DNA from: DAOTVS01 sp034436375
Lineage (GTDB): Bacteria > Chloroflexota > Anaerolineae > SpSt-313
Direction: 5' to 3'
Length of the DNA stretch: 34,252 nucleotides
NCBI GenBank assembly: GCA_034436375.1
Contig: DAOTVS010000259.1
Coordinates: 1-34,252, forward strand
Part shown: in pieces, positions 1 through 6,672 of the stretch
How the letters are laid out: each line of letters opens with the position of its first letter
Position numbering within the stretch: the first letter of the stretch is position 1
The notes under the pieces: generated by a model
What the model was told of the DNA's origin: nothing
Seen by the model: only the letters and a program-made list of their open reading frames with translations
The model's database searches: none
Position numbers and translations under genes: made by a program

Positions 1-1474
1 TCCGATCTGTGATCATCACGGTCTTGATGCCCATGCGCCGCAGATGGGCGAAACGCTCCTTGATCCCGCCCTTGACGATGTCTTTCAGATGGATGACGCC
101 CACGATCTCGGCATTGCGCGCCACCACCAGCGGCGTGCCCCCGGAACGGGCGATGCGCTCGATGATGCCAGGCAAGGCCGGCGGCACAGCCTGGTCGTGC
201 GCCCTGGCCAGGGCCAGGATCGTATCGGGGGCGCCCTTGCGCACACAGAGCCCATCGATATCGACGCCGCTCATGCGCGTCTGGGCGGTAAAGGGCACAA
301 AGCGGGCACCCCGCGGCGCATCGGGCTGCGCGCCTACCGCCCGCCCGCGCAGACCATACTTCTCTTTCGCCAGCACCACGATGCTGCGGCCCTCCGGCGT
401 CTCATCGGCCAGCGACGCCAGCTGGGCCCACTCTGCCACCTGCCGTGCATCTATGCCATCCACCGGGATGATCTCGACGGCCTGCCGGTTGCCCAGCGTG
501 ATCGTGCCCGTCTTATCCAGCAGCAAGACGTCCACATCGCCGGCCGCCTCCACCGCCCGGCCGCTCATGGCGATCACGTTGCGCCGGATCAACCGGTCCA
601 TGCCGGCGATGCCGATGGCCGAAAGCAGGCCGCCGATGGTCGTCGGGATCAGGCAGATCAGGAGGGCCACCAACACGGTAATGGTCACCGGGGCGCCCTG
701 CCCCGCCGCCCGCACGCTATACAGAGAGAAGGGCAAGAGCGTCATCACCACCAGCAGGAAGATGATGGTGAACCCGGCCAGCAAGATGTTCAGTGCAATC
801 TCGTTGGGGGTCTTTTGCCGCCGGGCGCCCTCCACCAGGCCGATCATACGGTCGAGGAACCCCTCGCCGGGATCGGTGCTCACGCGCACAACCAGCCAGT
901 CCGACAGCACCCGCGTGCCGCCGGTGACGGCGCTGCGGTCTCCCCCCTCCTCGCGGATCACCGGCGCGCTCTCGCCCGTGACGGCGCTCTCGTCCACTGC
1001 CGCAATGCCGGCCACCACCTCGCCATCGGCCGCGATGATATCGCCAGCCTGCACCAGGAACAGGTCTCCGCGCCGCAGCGCCGTCGAAGGGATGACGTCA
1101 TAGGCAGCCCGCTGCTCGGGCGCCCGCAGCTTTCTGGCTGCCGTCTCCTGCCGGGTGCGGCGCAGCGCCTCGGCCTGCGCCTTGCCCCGCCCCTCGGCCA
1201 GCGCCTCGGCCAGGTTGGCAAAGAGGACGGTGAACCAGAGCCAGCCCGCCACCGCGCCGACAAAGGCCGGCGCGGCCTCGCCCCGACCCAACAGAGCCTG
1301 CACAAACAGGGCAGTCGTGAGCACACTGCCGATCTCGACCACGAACATGACCGGGTTGCGCACCTGCACCCGGGGATCCAGCTTGACAACAGCATCGCGC
1401 AGCGCGCGCCGGTAGAGGCCGGGGCGCAGGCCGGGCCGCCTCATGCCCGGCACCATCGTTTCCTGAATAGACAT
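1..1474 (-). CDS. kdpB: Potassium-transporting P-type ATPase subunit KdpB (partial, C-terminus outside window)
   Basis: Catalytic subunit of the KdpFABC high-affinity K+ pump in the cytoplasmic membrane. About 491 codons are present from an ATG at 1474; the family is usually near 680 residues, so about the last 190 lie beyond the left edge. The phosphorylation motif DKTGT is readable around residue 320 (complement of 503-517). The actuator-domain motif TGES, within VDESAVTGESAPVI, lies near 960-1000. A GGGGGAAG Shine-Dalgarno precedes the ATG and sits just after a long hairpin. The gene follows kdpA by 97 bp, in the usual kdpFAB order; kdpC would be expected further left. The frame is open to the window edge. 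Confidence 0.97.
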   Translation of the reverse strand, partial: MSIQETMVPGMRRPGLRPGLYRRALRDAVVKLDPRVQVRNPVMFVVEIGSVLTTALFVQALLGRGEAAPAFVGAVAGWLWFTVLFANLAEALAEGRGKAQAEALRRTRQETAARKLRAPEQRAAYDVIPSTALRRGDLFLVQAGDIIAADGEVVAGIAAVDESAVTGESAPVIREEGGDRSAVTGGTRVLSDWLVVRVSTDPGEGFLDRMIGLVEGARRQKTPNEIALNILLAGFTIIFLLVVMTLLPFSLYSVRAAGQGAPVTITVLVALLICLIPTTIGGLLSAIGIAGMDRLIRRNVIAMSGRAVEAAGDVDVLLLDKTGTITLGNRQAVEIIPVDGIDARQVAEWAQLASLADETPEGRSIVVLAKEKYGLRGRAVGAQPDAPRGARFVPFTAQTRMSGVDIDGLCVRKGAPDTILALARAHDQAVPPALPGIIERIARSGGTPLVVARNAEIVGVIHLKDIVKGGIKERFAHLRRMGIKTVMITDR

Positions 1475-1487
1475 CGCTTCCCCCAGG

Positions 1488-1575
1488 CTAGTGGGCTCCC
1501 ACACGGCTCTTGACGGACACCTGGTTGCCACAGAAACGCGATTGCCCTCCGTCAAGACCCGTGTGGGACCACTAG
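1488..1575 (-). repeat. Long inverted repeat (hairpin) filling the kdpA-kdpB gap
   Basis: The left arm, 1488-1516, pairs with the right arm, 1549-1575. The pairing is 7 bp, then a 2-nt bulge (1495-1496), then 10 bp, one mismatch, then 9 bp: 26 of 27 positions. The loop is 32 nt (1517-1548). The right arm includes the kdpA stop codon (TAG, 1574-1572). The left arm ends 13 nt before the kdpB ATG, directly against its Shine-Dalgarno. No T-tract follows, so it does not look like a standard intrinsic terminator. It could be an mRNA-processing or stability element, an attenuator, or a relic of a mobile palindrome. Confidence 0.9.
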
Positions 1576-3326
1576 AACAGCACTCCCTGCCCCACCAGCA
1601 GGTACTCCACAATCGGCCCCAGCGCCAGCGCGGGCAGAAAGCTCAGGGCGCCCACTACCACGACCACTGCAATAAGCCAGCCCGCAAAGAGCGGTGTATG
1701 GGTCGGCAGCGTGCCTGCCCCTTCCGGCACCCTTTTCTTGCGCGCCAGCGAGCCGGCCATCGCCAGGATGGGCACGGCCAGCCAGAAGCGGGCCAACAGC
1801 ATGACCACACCGCCGGCGAGGTCGTAGAAGGGATTGTTGGCGTTAAGCCCGGCAAAGGCAGAGCCGTTGTTGTTGCCCAGCGAGCTGAACGCATAGAGCA
1901 CTTCGCTAAAGCCATGCGGGCCGCGGTTGAGGATGGCCGCCTGGCCGGCCTGAGTCGTCACACCCAGCGCTGTGCCCAGCAGGACCAGCGCCGGCGGGAT
2001 AAGGACAACCAGCGCCGCCATCTTCATCTCATAGACCTCGATCTTTTTGCCCAGGTACTCGGGCGTGCGGCCAACCATCAGCCCGGCTACAAAGACGGCC
2101 ACAATCACAAAGGCGAGCATCCCATACAGGCCCGAGCCCACGCCACCAAAGACGACCTCGCCCAACTGCATCAGCCACAGGGGCGCCAGGCCGCCCAGGG
2201 GCGTGAAGGAATCGTGCATCGAGTTGGCGGAGCCGTTGGAGGCAGCCGTCGTGGCGGTAGCCCACAGCGCCGAGTTGGCGACGCCAAAGCGCAGCTCTTT
2301 CCCCTCCATATTGCCGCCCGGTTGCAGGTCGCTTGCCGCCTGGCTGACCCCCAACCGCGCCAGGCTCGGGTTGCCCTGCCCTTCCGCCCAGGCGCAGGCG
2401 ACCGTGAACGCCACAAAGAGGACAGTCATGGCGGCCAGGAGCGCCCAGCCCTGGCGGGCATCGCGCACCATGCGGCCAAAAGTGTGGCAGAGAGCAGCCG
2501 GGATGAGCAGGATGGCGAGCATCTCCAACAGGTTGCTGAGCGGCGTCGGGTTCTCGAACGGGTGGGCCGAGTTGACGCCGAAAAAGCCGCCGCCGTTCGT
2601 CCCCAGTTGCTTGATGGCAATTTGCGAAGCGGCCGGACCAACTGCCAGCACCTGCTGCGAGACGGCGGCGCCTGCAGTGTCGCGCGTGCCCTGCAGCAGG
2701 GGCACGGTCACATAGCGGCCCAACGTCTGCACGGCGCCCTGCGACACAAGGGCGACGGCCAGCAGCAGCGAGAGCGGCAACAGAATGTACAGGGTGCTTC
2801 GGGTCAGATCCACCCAAAAGCTACCGACGGTCTTTGCCGAGCGCCGCACCACGCCACGGATCAGCGCCACGAGGATAGCCATGCCCGTCGCCGCCGAGAC
2901 GAAATTCTGCACCGTGAGCCCGAGCATCTGGGTCAGGTAGCTCAGGGTGCTCTCGCCGCCATAGGCCTGCCAGTTGGTGTTCGAGACGAAGCTGGCTGCT
3001 GTGTTGAACGAAAGATCGGGCGCCACCGGCGGGAGCCCCTGCGGGTTCAGCGGCAGCAGCCCCTGCAGCCGTTGCAGCGCATAGACGGCCAGCAGCCCGC
3101 ACAGGCTGAATAGGAGCACCGCCGCCGCATAGGTCTGCCAGGTCATCTCGTCTGTGGGCTTGACGCCCGCCAGCCGGTAGATGCCCCGCTCCAGGGGGCC
3201 CAGCACCGGGTGCAGGAACGTACGCTCACCCTCGTAGACGCGCGCCATGAAAACTCCCAGCGGCCAGGCCAGGAGCAGAAGCAACAGCAGGTACAATCCG
3301 ATCTGCAGCCAATCCCACCCAGTCAT
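1572..3326 (-). CDS. kdpA: Potassium-transporting ATPase subunit KdpA
   Basis: K+-binding, channel-like subunit of the Kdp pump, with about ten membrane helices. The ATG at 3326 gives 584 residues (E. coli KdpA is 557). The four selectivity-filter-like loops are recognisable: one around TAASFVSNTNWQAY, one at TNGGGFFGVNSAHPFENP, one around MHDSFTPLGG, and one around SSLGNNNGSAFAGL. I chose the ATG over the GTG at 3335 because GGAG lies 8 nt upstream and the ATG overlaps the kdpF stop as ATGA, so the two are translationally coupled. The stop codon lies inside the long hairpin before kdpB. Confidence 0.97.
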   Translation of the reverse strand: MTGWDWLQIGLYLLLLLLLAWPLGVFMARVYEGERTFLHPVLGPLERGIYRLAGVKPTDEMTWQTYAAAVLLFSLCGLLAVYALQRLQGLLPLNPQGLPPVAPDLSFNTAASFVSNTNWQAYGGESTLSYLTQMLGLTVQNFVSAATGMAILVALIRGVVRRSAKTVGSFWVDLTRSTLYILLPLSLLLAVALVSQGAVQTLGRYVTVPLLQGTRDTAGAAVSQQVLAVGPAASQIAIKQLGTNGGGFFGVNSAHPFENPTPLSNLLEMLAILLIPAALCHTFGRMVRDARQGWALLAAMTVLFVAFTVACAWAEGQGNPSLARLGVSQAASDLQPGGNMEGKELRFGVANSALWATATTAASNGSANSMHDSFTPLGGLAPLWLMQLGEVVFGGVGSGLYGMLAFVIVAVFVAGLMVGRTPEYLGKKIEVYEMKMAALVVLIPPALVLLGTALGVTTQAGQAAILNRGPHGFSEVLYAFSSLGNNNGSAFAGLNANNPFYDLAGGVVMLLARFWLAVPILAMAGSLARKKRVPEGAGTLPTHTPLFAGWLIAVVVVVGALSFLPALALGPIVEYLLVGQGVLF

Positions 3327-3415
3327 GAGAACCACTCCGGCTTGAGCAGCGCCGCCACCAGGTAAACCAGCAGAGCCAGCGCAATCAGCCCGGCGATAAG
3401 GTACAACCCGTTCAC
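3323..3415 (-). CDS. kdpF: KdpF small membrane subunit
   Basis: A 30-residue, single-helix peptide (starts MNGLYLIAG, ends LLKPEWFS) that stabilises the KdpABC complex in the membrane. Size, hydrophobic core and the end (hydrophobic run, then K/R-P-E and an aromatic) match the KdpF family. It starts with GTG at 3415, preceded by GGAGGGG with a TAAG spacer. Its TGA stop overlaps the kdpA ATG. It starts one base after the stop of another 30-residue membrane peptide. Confidence 0.88.
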   Translation of the reverse strand: MNGLYLIAGLIALALLVYLVAALLKPEWFS

Positions 3416-3416
3416 C

Positions 3417-3509
3417 TTACCCCTCCATGAGGCGCCGGCAGCCCCACACCAGGCCCAGACTGGCCGCAAAGAACACGATGATGATGCCGAGATACAAAAG
3501 ATCCCCCAT
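3417..3509 (-). CDS. Small single-helix membrane peptide, first gene of the kdp operon
   Basis: An open frame of 30 residues from an ATG at 3509, with AGAGG 8-9 nt upstream. It begins MGDLLYLGIIIVFFAASLGL and ends with a basic, cysteine-containing tail (WGCRRLMEG). One transmembrane helix fills residues 4-22. The stop is one base before the kdpF GTG, so translation is probably coupled. Short hydrophobic ORFs at this position are common before kdpF in other genomes, as I recall, but I know of no assigned function. It is the first gene after the shared CTTGA-repeat promoter, so it should be expressed with the pump. It may be an accessory Kdp subunit or a leader peptide; both are inferences. Confidence 0.7.
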   Translation of the reverse strand: MGDLLYLGIIIVFFAASLGLVWGCRRLMEG

Positions 3510-3556
3510 AGAACCGACCTCTCGCCAGGAACACGATGATGGAATCCACTCCCCCT

Positions 3557-3622
3557 ATTCTAGCAGCAATGGGGCCAAGAAAACCTCAAGAAACAGAGGG
3601 GAAGAATCAAGAAGGCATCAAG
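3557..3622 (-). promoter_or_regulatory. kdp operon promoter with CTTGA tandem half-sites
   Basis: On the minus strand, CTTGA occurs at 3622-3618, 3611-3607 and 3590-3586, with a variant CTTGG at 3579-3575. The spacing is 11, 21 and 11 bp. A TAGAAT -10 box is at 3562-3557, about 48 nt before the first start codon. No good -35 lies 17 bp upstream; the innermost half-sites occupy that position, as expected for an activator-dependent promoter. Eleven-bp direct repeats are typical of OmpR/PhoB-type response regulators. The same arrangement is found at 5967-6032. Confidence 0.72.
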
Positions 3623-3648
3623 GTCGGGGTTGCCCGGGGCCCCCGACC
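3622..3648. repeat. 8-bp inverted repeat at upstream edge of kdp control region
   Basis: GGTCGGGG (3622-3629) pairs with CCCCGACC (3641-3648) across an 11-nt GC-rich loop. It sits between the USP stop (3700) and the CTTGA array. No T-run follows on the minus strand, so terminator function for the USP gene is doubtful but possible. Confidence 0.5.
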
Positions 3649-3699
3649 ATCGGGGTCTCTCAGCGCTGCGAGGCGGATTGGGGTTCCTGCCGGAGTCTG

Positions 3700-4254
3700 C
3701 TATGCTGCACTCTCTCTGTCGATGATGACCTTACACGTGGCCCGCTTCAGGACATCGCGGCTGGTGCGGCCCAGGCCGGCCTCGGCGCCCGGCTGCCCGG
3801 CACTCATCACAATGGCATCGACGCCCTCTGCTTCAGCCAGTTGCAGGATGCCCGCCGAGGCGTAGCGATGGGGCAGGATCTTGGCCTGTACCGGCAAGCC
3901 GTGCCGCACAGCAATCAGGCGGGCTACGCGCAGGGCCTCCTGGCCCCGGGCCTCTTCAAAGGGCTCCGGCGCATCGAGAGGGAGGGTAAACGGCACCTCC
4001 ACCACATACACCAGGATGATTTCAGCTTTCTGCTTCTCACCGAGCCGGCAGGCCAGTTCCACAGCGCACTCCGTCGCTGGCTCACCGGAAACGGGCACCA
4101 GGATGCGCTGCAGCGCCGTCACCGCGTGACGCGCCACGGCGACCTCTTGCGGCCGTTGCCGCGACACGTTGAGCATCCAACGAAAAACGTAGGCCAGGGA
4201 GAAAGCGAAAACAATCGCCAGCAACATGCCCAGTGGGCTCAAGATCACGTTCAT
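3700..4254 (-). CDS. Membrane-anchored universal stress protein (UspA family)
   Basis: 184 residues. Residues 2-25 form a hydrophobic N-terminal anchor (VILSPLGMLLAIVFAFSLAYVF). Residues 45-184 are a UspA-fold domain, starting with RILVPVSGE and ending with the family's terminal strand (CKVIID). The usual nucleotide-binding signature G-x2-G-x9-G-S/T is present only in altered form (GQPG followed closely by GRTS), so ATP binding is uncertain. The gene starts 30 bp after the APC permease stop and is very likely cotranscribed with it. Pairs of an APC transporter and a UspA protein are familiar; the Usp partner is thought to modulate the transporter. A TM-anchored version is less usual. Confidence 0.85.
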   Translation of the reverse strand: MNVILSPLGMLLAIVFAFSLAYVFRWMLNVSRQRPQEVAVARHAVTALQRILVPVSGEPATECAVELACRLGEKQKAEIILVYVVEVPFTLPLDAPEPFEEARGQEALRVARLIAVRHGLPVQAKILPHRYASAGILQLAEAEGVDAIVMSAGQPGAEAGLGRTSRDVLKRATCKVIIDRESAA

Positions 4255-4284
4255 CGCGCATGACCCCCGTCTTGCCGCTATGGC

Positions 4285-5883
4285 CTAATGATCGAGTGCT
4301 CCTTCCCAGCGCGAGCGGACGCCCAGCTTCCGGTCGCGGCGGATGAGGGCTTGCTTGTATTCCTCGAGCAAGTCATATTCTTCGGCGCGGGTCAGCACGT
4401 CCACCTGTTCCGCTTCCCAATCATGCTTGATGCTGCCAATGATGGGCAGACCACTACGGCGGCGATAGTAGAAGTAGTAGCCGACGCACAGCAACATCCA
4501 GGCGGGGCCAACGATGCGGCCGATCTCATGAGTCACCAGTACCGTCAGGAAGATGCTGGTCACCCCGAGCAGCCCTACGATGCCAATCACGGGCACATCG
4601 TAGACGGTGCCGTCCTTGCGTTTCCACTTGATGTTGCCCGGCACCTTGTAGGGGCGAGGCGTATACGGATCCAAATAACGCAGGCGAATCAGTGAGATAA
4701 ATACCAGGATATAGCCCAACGTAGCGCCAAAGGCATAGAGGTTGGCCAGGGTATCCAGTACCGAGGGCGTCAGGAAGGCTACGATGGTCAGCACAACGGC
4801 CACCCAGGAAAAGGCGGCAATAGCGTTGGACGGCGTGTTGCGCGTGGGGTGCACATGGCTGAACCACGGACTGGCGAGCTTGAAGTTGCTCATGGAAAAG
4901 ATCAGCCGCGAGGCGCCCATAACGCCGGTGTTGGATGAGATCAGCAGGATGGTGGCGCCCAGGAATGCGGCAAAGGGCCCGGCGAGTATCCCCAGATAGG
5001 GGACATTGGAGGCCAGGAAGGCAATGGGGTCGGACTCGTGGGCCTTGATCGCCTGCCAGGGCAGGATGCCCAGGCTGACCGTGGAGAAGCCGAGAGCCAG
5101 AATAAAGACCGTAAAGATCAGGGCCAGCGAAGTGCGCGGGATAACCGTGGCCGGGCGGCGCGTCTCCTGAGCGGCCTGAGAGATACTCTCCAGCCCGACG
5201 AAGGAGATGATGGCCAATGAGAACCCGTAAAGGAACTGCTTCGTGGATGGCAGCTCGAATTGCCACTGGTGGATGAGCAGGTCGGGCTTCCAGGCCAGGG
5301 CAAAGCCAAAGATGACGATCGATATCTCCAGGCACAAGTCCACGAGGCCAAGGACCTCGTTGACCTTGGAGGATTCGCGTATGCCGCGCACATTGAGCCA
5401 GCGCAGGAAAACGATGAGGAGCAGCGTCTCACCGAACCAGAGAAGGTTGACATTGTGGAAAGGCCCCAGGTTCACTGCGAAGCTCTGCACACGAATGCCA
5501 AGGTAGGGGAGGAAGAAATTGACATAGCCCGTAGAGGCAACGGCAAAGAGTGCGATATCAATCGTGTAATCCAGGAGCAGCGCCGTGCCGGCCAGGAAAG
5601 CGGGCAAGTCGCCCAATCCACGCAGGGAATAATACTGGCCGCCCCCAGCGACCGGATAAGACGAGGCCAGCTCGGTAAAGGCCAGGCCGATCATGATGTA
5701 CACCAGGCCCGCCAGAGCAAAAGCAAGGGGCGCCCCACCTTGAGCAGCGCCAATGACGAGCCCCAGAGCCACGTAGATATCGGCCCCCACATCGGCATAG
5801 CCCCAGGTGTAGGAACCCCAAATGGTTACATCACGCCGCAGCCCGGTGTGTACGGCCGGCCTGGCAACCGCTTGCTCAGTCAT
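4285..5883 (-). CDS. APC-superfamily permease, substrate unknown
   Basis: 532 residues with about twelve hydrophobic helices. The N-terminal region reads like the amino acid-polyamine-organocation family (a glycine-rich first helix, then TELASSYPVAGGGQYY). A hydrophilic tail of about 55 residues is rich in charged residues. ATG at 5883 with GGAGAAGG upstream. It forms an operon with the membrane-anchored UspA protein. Substrate cannot be read from sequence. Its promoter carries the same half-site array as the kdp operon, so it may serve potassium, osmolyte or amino-acid transport under the same regulator. It does not look like B. subtilis KimA beyond the general APC fold. Confidence 0.88.
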   Translation of the reverse strand: MTEQAVARPAVHTGLRRDVTIWGSYTWGYADVGADIYVALGLVIGAAQGGAPLAFALAGLVYIMIGLAFTELASSYPVAGGGQYYSLRGLGDLPAFLAGTALLLDYTIDIALFAVASTGYVNFFLPYLGIRVQSFAVNLGPFHNVNLLWFGETLLLIVFLRWLNVRGIRESSKVNEVLGLVDLCLEISIVIFGFALAWKPDLLIHQWQFELPSTKQFLYGFSLAIISFVGLESISQAAQETRRPATVIPRTSLALIFTVFILALGFSTVSLGILPWQAIKAHESDPIAFLASNVPYLGILAGPFAAFLGATILLISSNTGVMGASRLIFSMSNFKLASPWFSHVHPTRNTPSNAIAAFSWVAVVLTIVAFLTPSVLDTLANLYAFGATLGYILVFISLIRLRYLDPYTPRPYKVPGNIKWKRKDGTVYDVPVIGIVGLLGVTSIFLTVLVTHEIGRIVGPAWMLLCVGYYFYYRRRSGLPIIGSIKHDWEAEQVDVLTRAEEYDLLEEYKQALIRRDRKLGVRSRWEGALDH

Positions 5884-5966
5884 CTGGACCTTCTCCGCCC
5901 CATATGCAGGAACTCTGAACGAAAATGGACGCCTATATCACAGCCTGGTTATCCCATGCTACTGCT

Positions 5967-6032
5967 ATTCTAGCAGCTAAAGGGGAAAGGAAACCTCAAG
6001 AAGAGGGAGTTGGGCGTCAAGAAAGTGTCAAG
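5967..6032 (-). promoter_or_regulatory. APC-permease/USP promoter with CTTGA tandem half-sites
   Basis: On the minus strand, CTTGA occurs at 6032-6028, 6021-6017 and 6000-5996, with a degenerate CTTTC at 5989-5985. This reproduces the 11-21-11 spacing of the kdp promoter. TAGAAT is at 5972-5967, the same distance (24 bp) from the nearest CTTGA as in the kdp copy. The blocks ctattctagcagc and aaacctcaagaa (plus strand) are identical in both, while the sequence between them differs. That points to conserved binding sites, not a recent duplication. Confidence 0.72.
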
Positions 6033-6045
6033 GGCGCACAAGGCA

Positions 6046-6070
6046 ACCCGGGGCTGAAGCCGCCGGGCTT
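6046..6070. repeat. Dispersed palindrome, family A copy
   Basis: A GC-rich imperfect palindrome of the form cccggggctgaagccgccggg. Related sequences occur at 6198-6220 (opposite orientation) and at 11926-11947 and 11974-11989, sharing the core CCCGGRGCTRAAR. These look like a small extragenic repeat family. No transposase is nearby. Confidence 0.5.
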
Positions 6071-6171
6071 AGGACAAAGCCCTGGTATACTGGAATTGCA
6101 GGTTGTGGTAAGGTATCTGCGGGCTCGTGTAGGGCAAATCTGTCTTGCACGGCGGAATTGGATCCTGTACG

Positions 6172-6220
6172 AGCCCCGGAGGGGCTTTGTATTCTCAGCC
6201 CGGTGGCTTTAGCTCCGGGC
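6172..6220. repeat. Paired palindromes, family A copy
   Basis: AGCCCC-gga-GGGGCT (6172-6186) is followed by GCCCGG (6198-6203) paired with CCGGGC (6215-6220) around tggctttagct. The second palindrome, read in reverse, matches the copies at 6046 and 11926. Confidence 0.5.
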
Positions 6221-6320
6221 AGCCTCGCTCAAACACACAACCGGGTTTACCAACAGTATCGCTTGCGGCCTGGGCGACCCCGATTGAGCACTCGGCCGGG
6301 CCAAGTCCGAGGAACAGCAA

Positions 6321-6355
6321 AAGGCGCCAGTACCTTGGATGGGCACTGGCGCCTT
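6321..6355 (-). terminator. Intrinsic terminator of the glyQS operon
   Basis: An 11-bp perfect stem: aaggcgccagt (6321-6331) against actggcgcctt (6345-6355), with a 13-nt loop. On the minus strand the stem is followed by a short U-rich stretch (TTTTGCTGTT, counting the last stem bases). It lies 25 bp after the stop of the 96-residue protein, as expected for the end of the glyQS transcript. Confidence 0.7.
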
Positions 6356-6380
6356 GGCTTACAGATTCGCTCTCAGCGGG

Positions 6381-6671
6381 TCAGAGATTGTCGGCCACCC
6401 CCGGCAGGGGTGATACGACCTCGATCTCGCCCTCATCCTGCGGCCGGGTCACGCGCAGCACGCGCACCAGCCACACGCTGCCGTCGGCACGGTGCAGCCG
6501 CGCCAGACCGGCGTGCAGCGGGCAGATCTCGCGGACAAGCTGGAAGGGGCCCGACAGGCTGGGCCAGCCGTCGGCTTCACGGCTGGCCTCCAGCCAGTAG
6601 CGCACCTCGGCCAGCCGGTCGCGGTCATCCTTGTCGTACAGGACCCCTGCCTGCCACGCTTCGTTGGTCAT
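6381..6671 (-). CDS. Hypothetical protein downstream of glyQS (96 aa)
   Basis: A 96-residue acidic soluble protein that I do not recognise. It has no signal peptide, membrane segment or cysteine cluster. Features visible are the N-terminal segment YDKDDRDRLAEVRYWLEASR and a C-terminal strand-rich part with GSVWLVRVLRV. The ATG at 6671 is separated from the glyQS stop by one base, with AAGGG upstream, so it is almost certainly translated by coupling to glyQS. The transcript ends at the terminator just below it. A translation-related role would fit the position but is not shown. Confidence 0.72.
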   Translation of the reverse strand: MTNEAWQAGVLYDKDDRDRLAEVRYWLEASREADGWPSLSGPFQLVREICPLHAGLARLHRADGSVWLVRVLRVTRPQDEGEIEVVSPLPGVADNL

Positions 6672-6672
6672 C

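Larger units (their letters stand above)
5884..6380. other. Intergenic region with APC promoter, dispersed palindromes and a terminator
   Basis: 497 bp without a convincing gene. From left to right it holds the permease 5' leader (about 75 nt), the CTTGA-array promoter (5967-6032), GC-rich dispersed palindromes (6046-6070 and 6172-6220), and the terminator hairpin of the glyQS operon (6321-6355). Plus-strand open frames here run through these elements and have no ribosome-binding sites or recognisable product. Confidence 0.7.

Noticed and set aside
1491..3113. 540-codon plus-strand open frame opposite kdpA
   Set aside because: Antisense shadow of a clearly conserved gene; composition is Gln/His/Arg-rich and has no family resemblance. 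The same applies to the 783-codon frame opposite priA (25932-28283) and the other long plus-strand frames.
4285..5883. KimA-type potassium importer identity for the APC permease
   Set aside because: Resembles KimA only in general APC features; the N-terminus and loops differ and the large C-terminal domain of KimA is missing. A potassium link rests on the promoter alone.
5925..6212. 95-codon plus-strand open frame
   Set aside because: Runs antisense across the CTTGA promoter array and a dispersed palindrome; no ribosome site.
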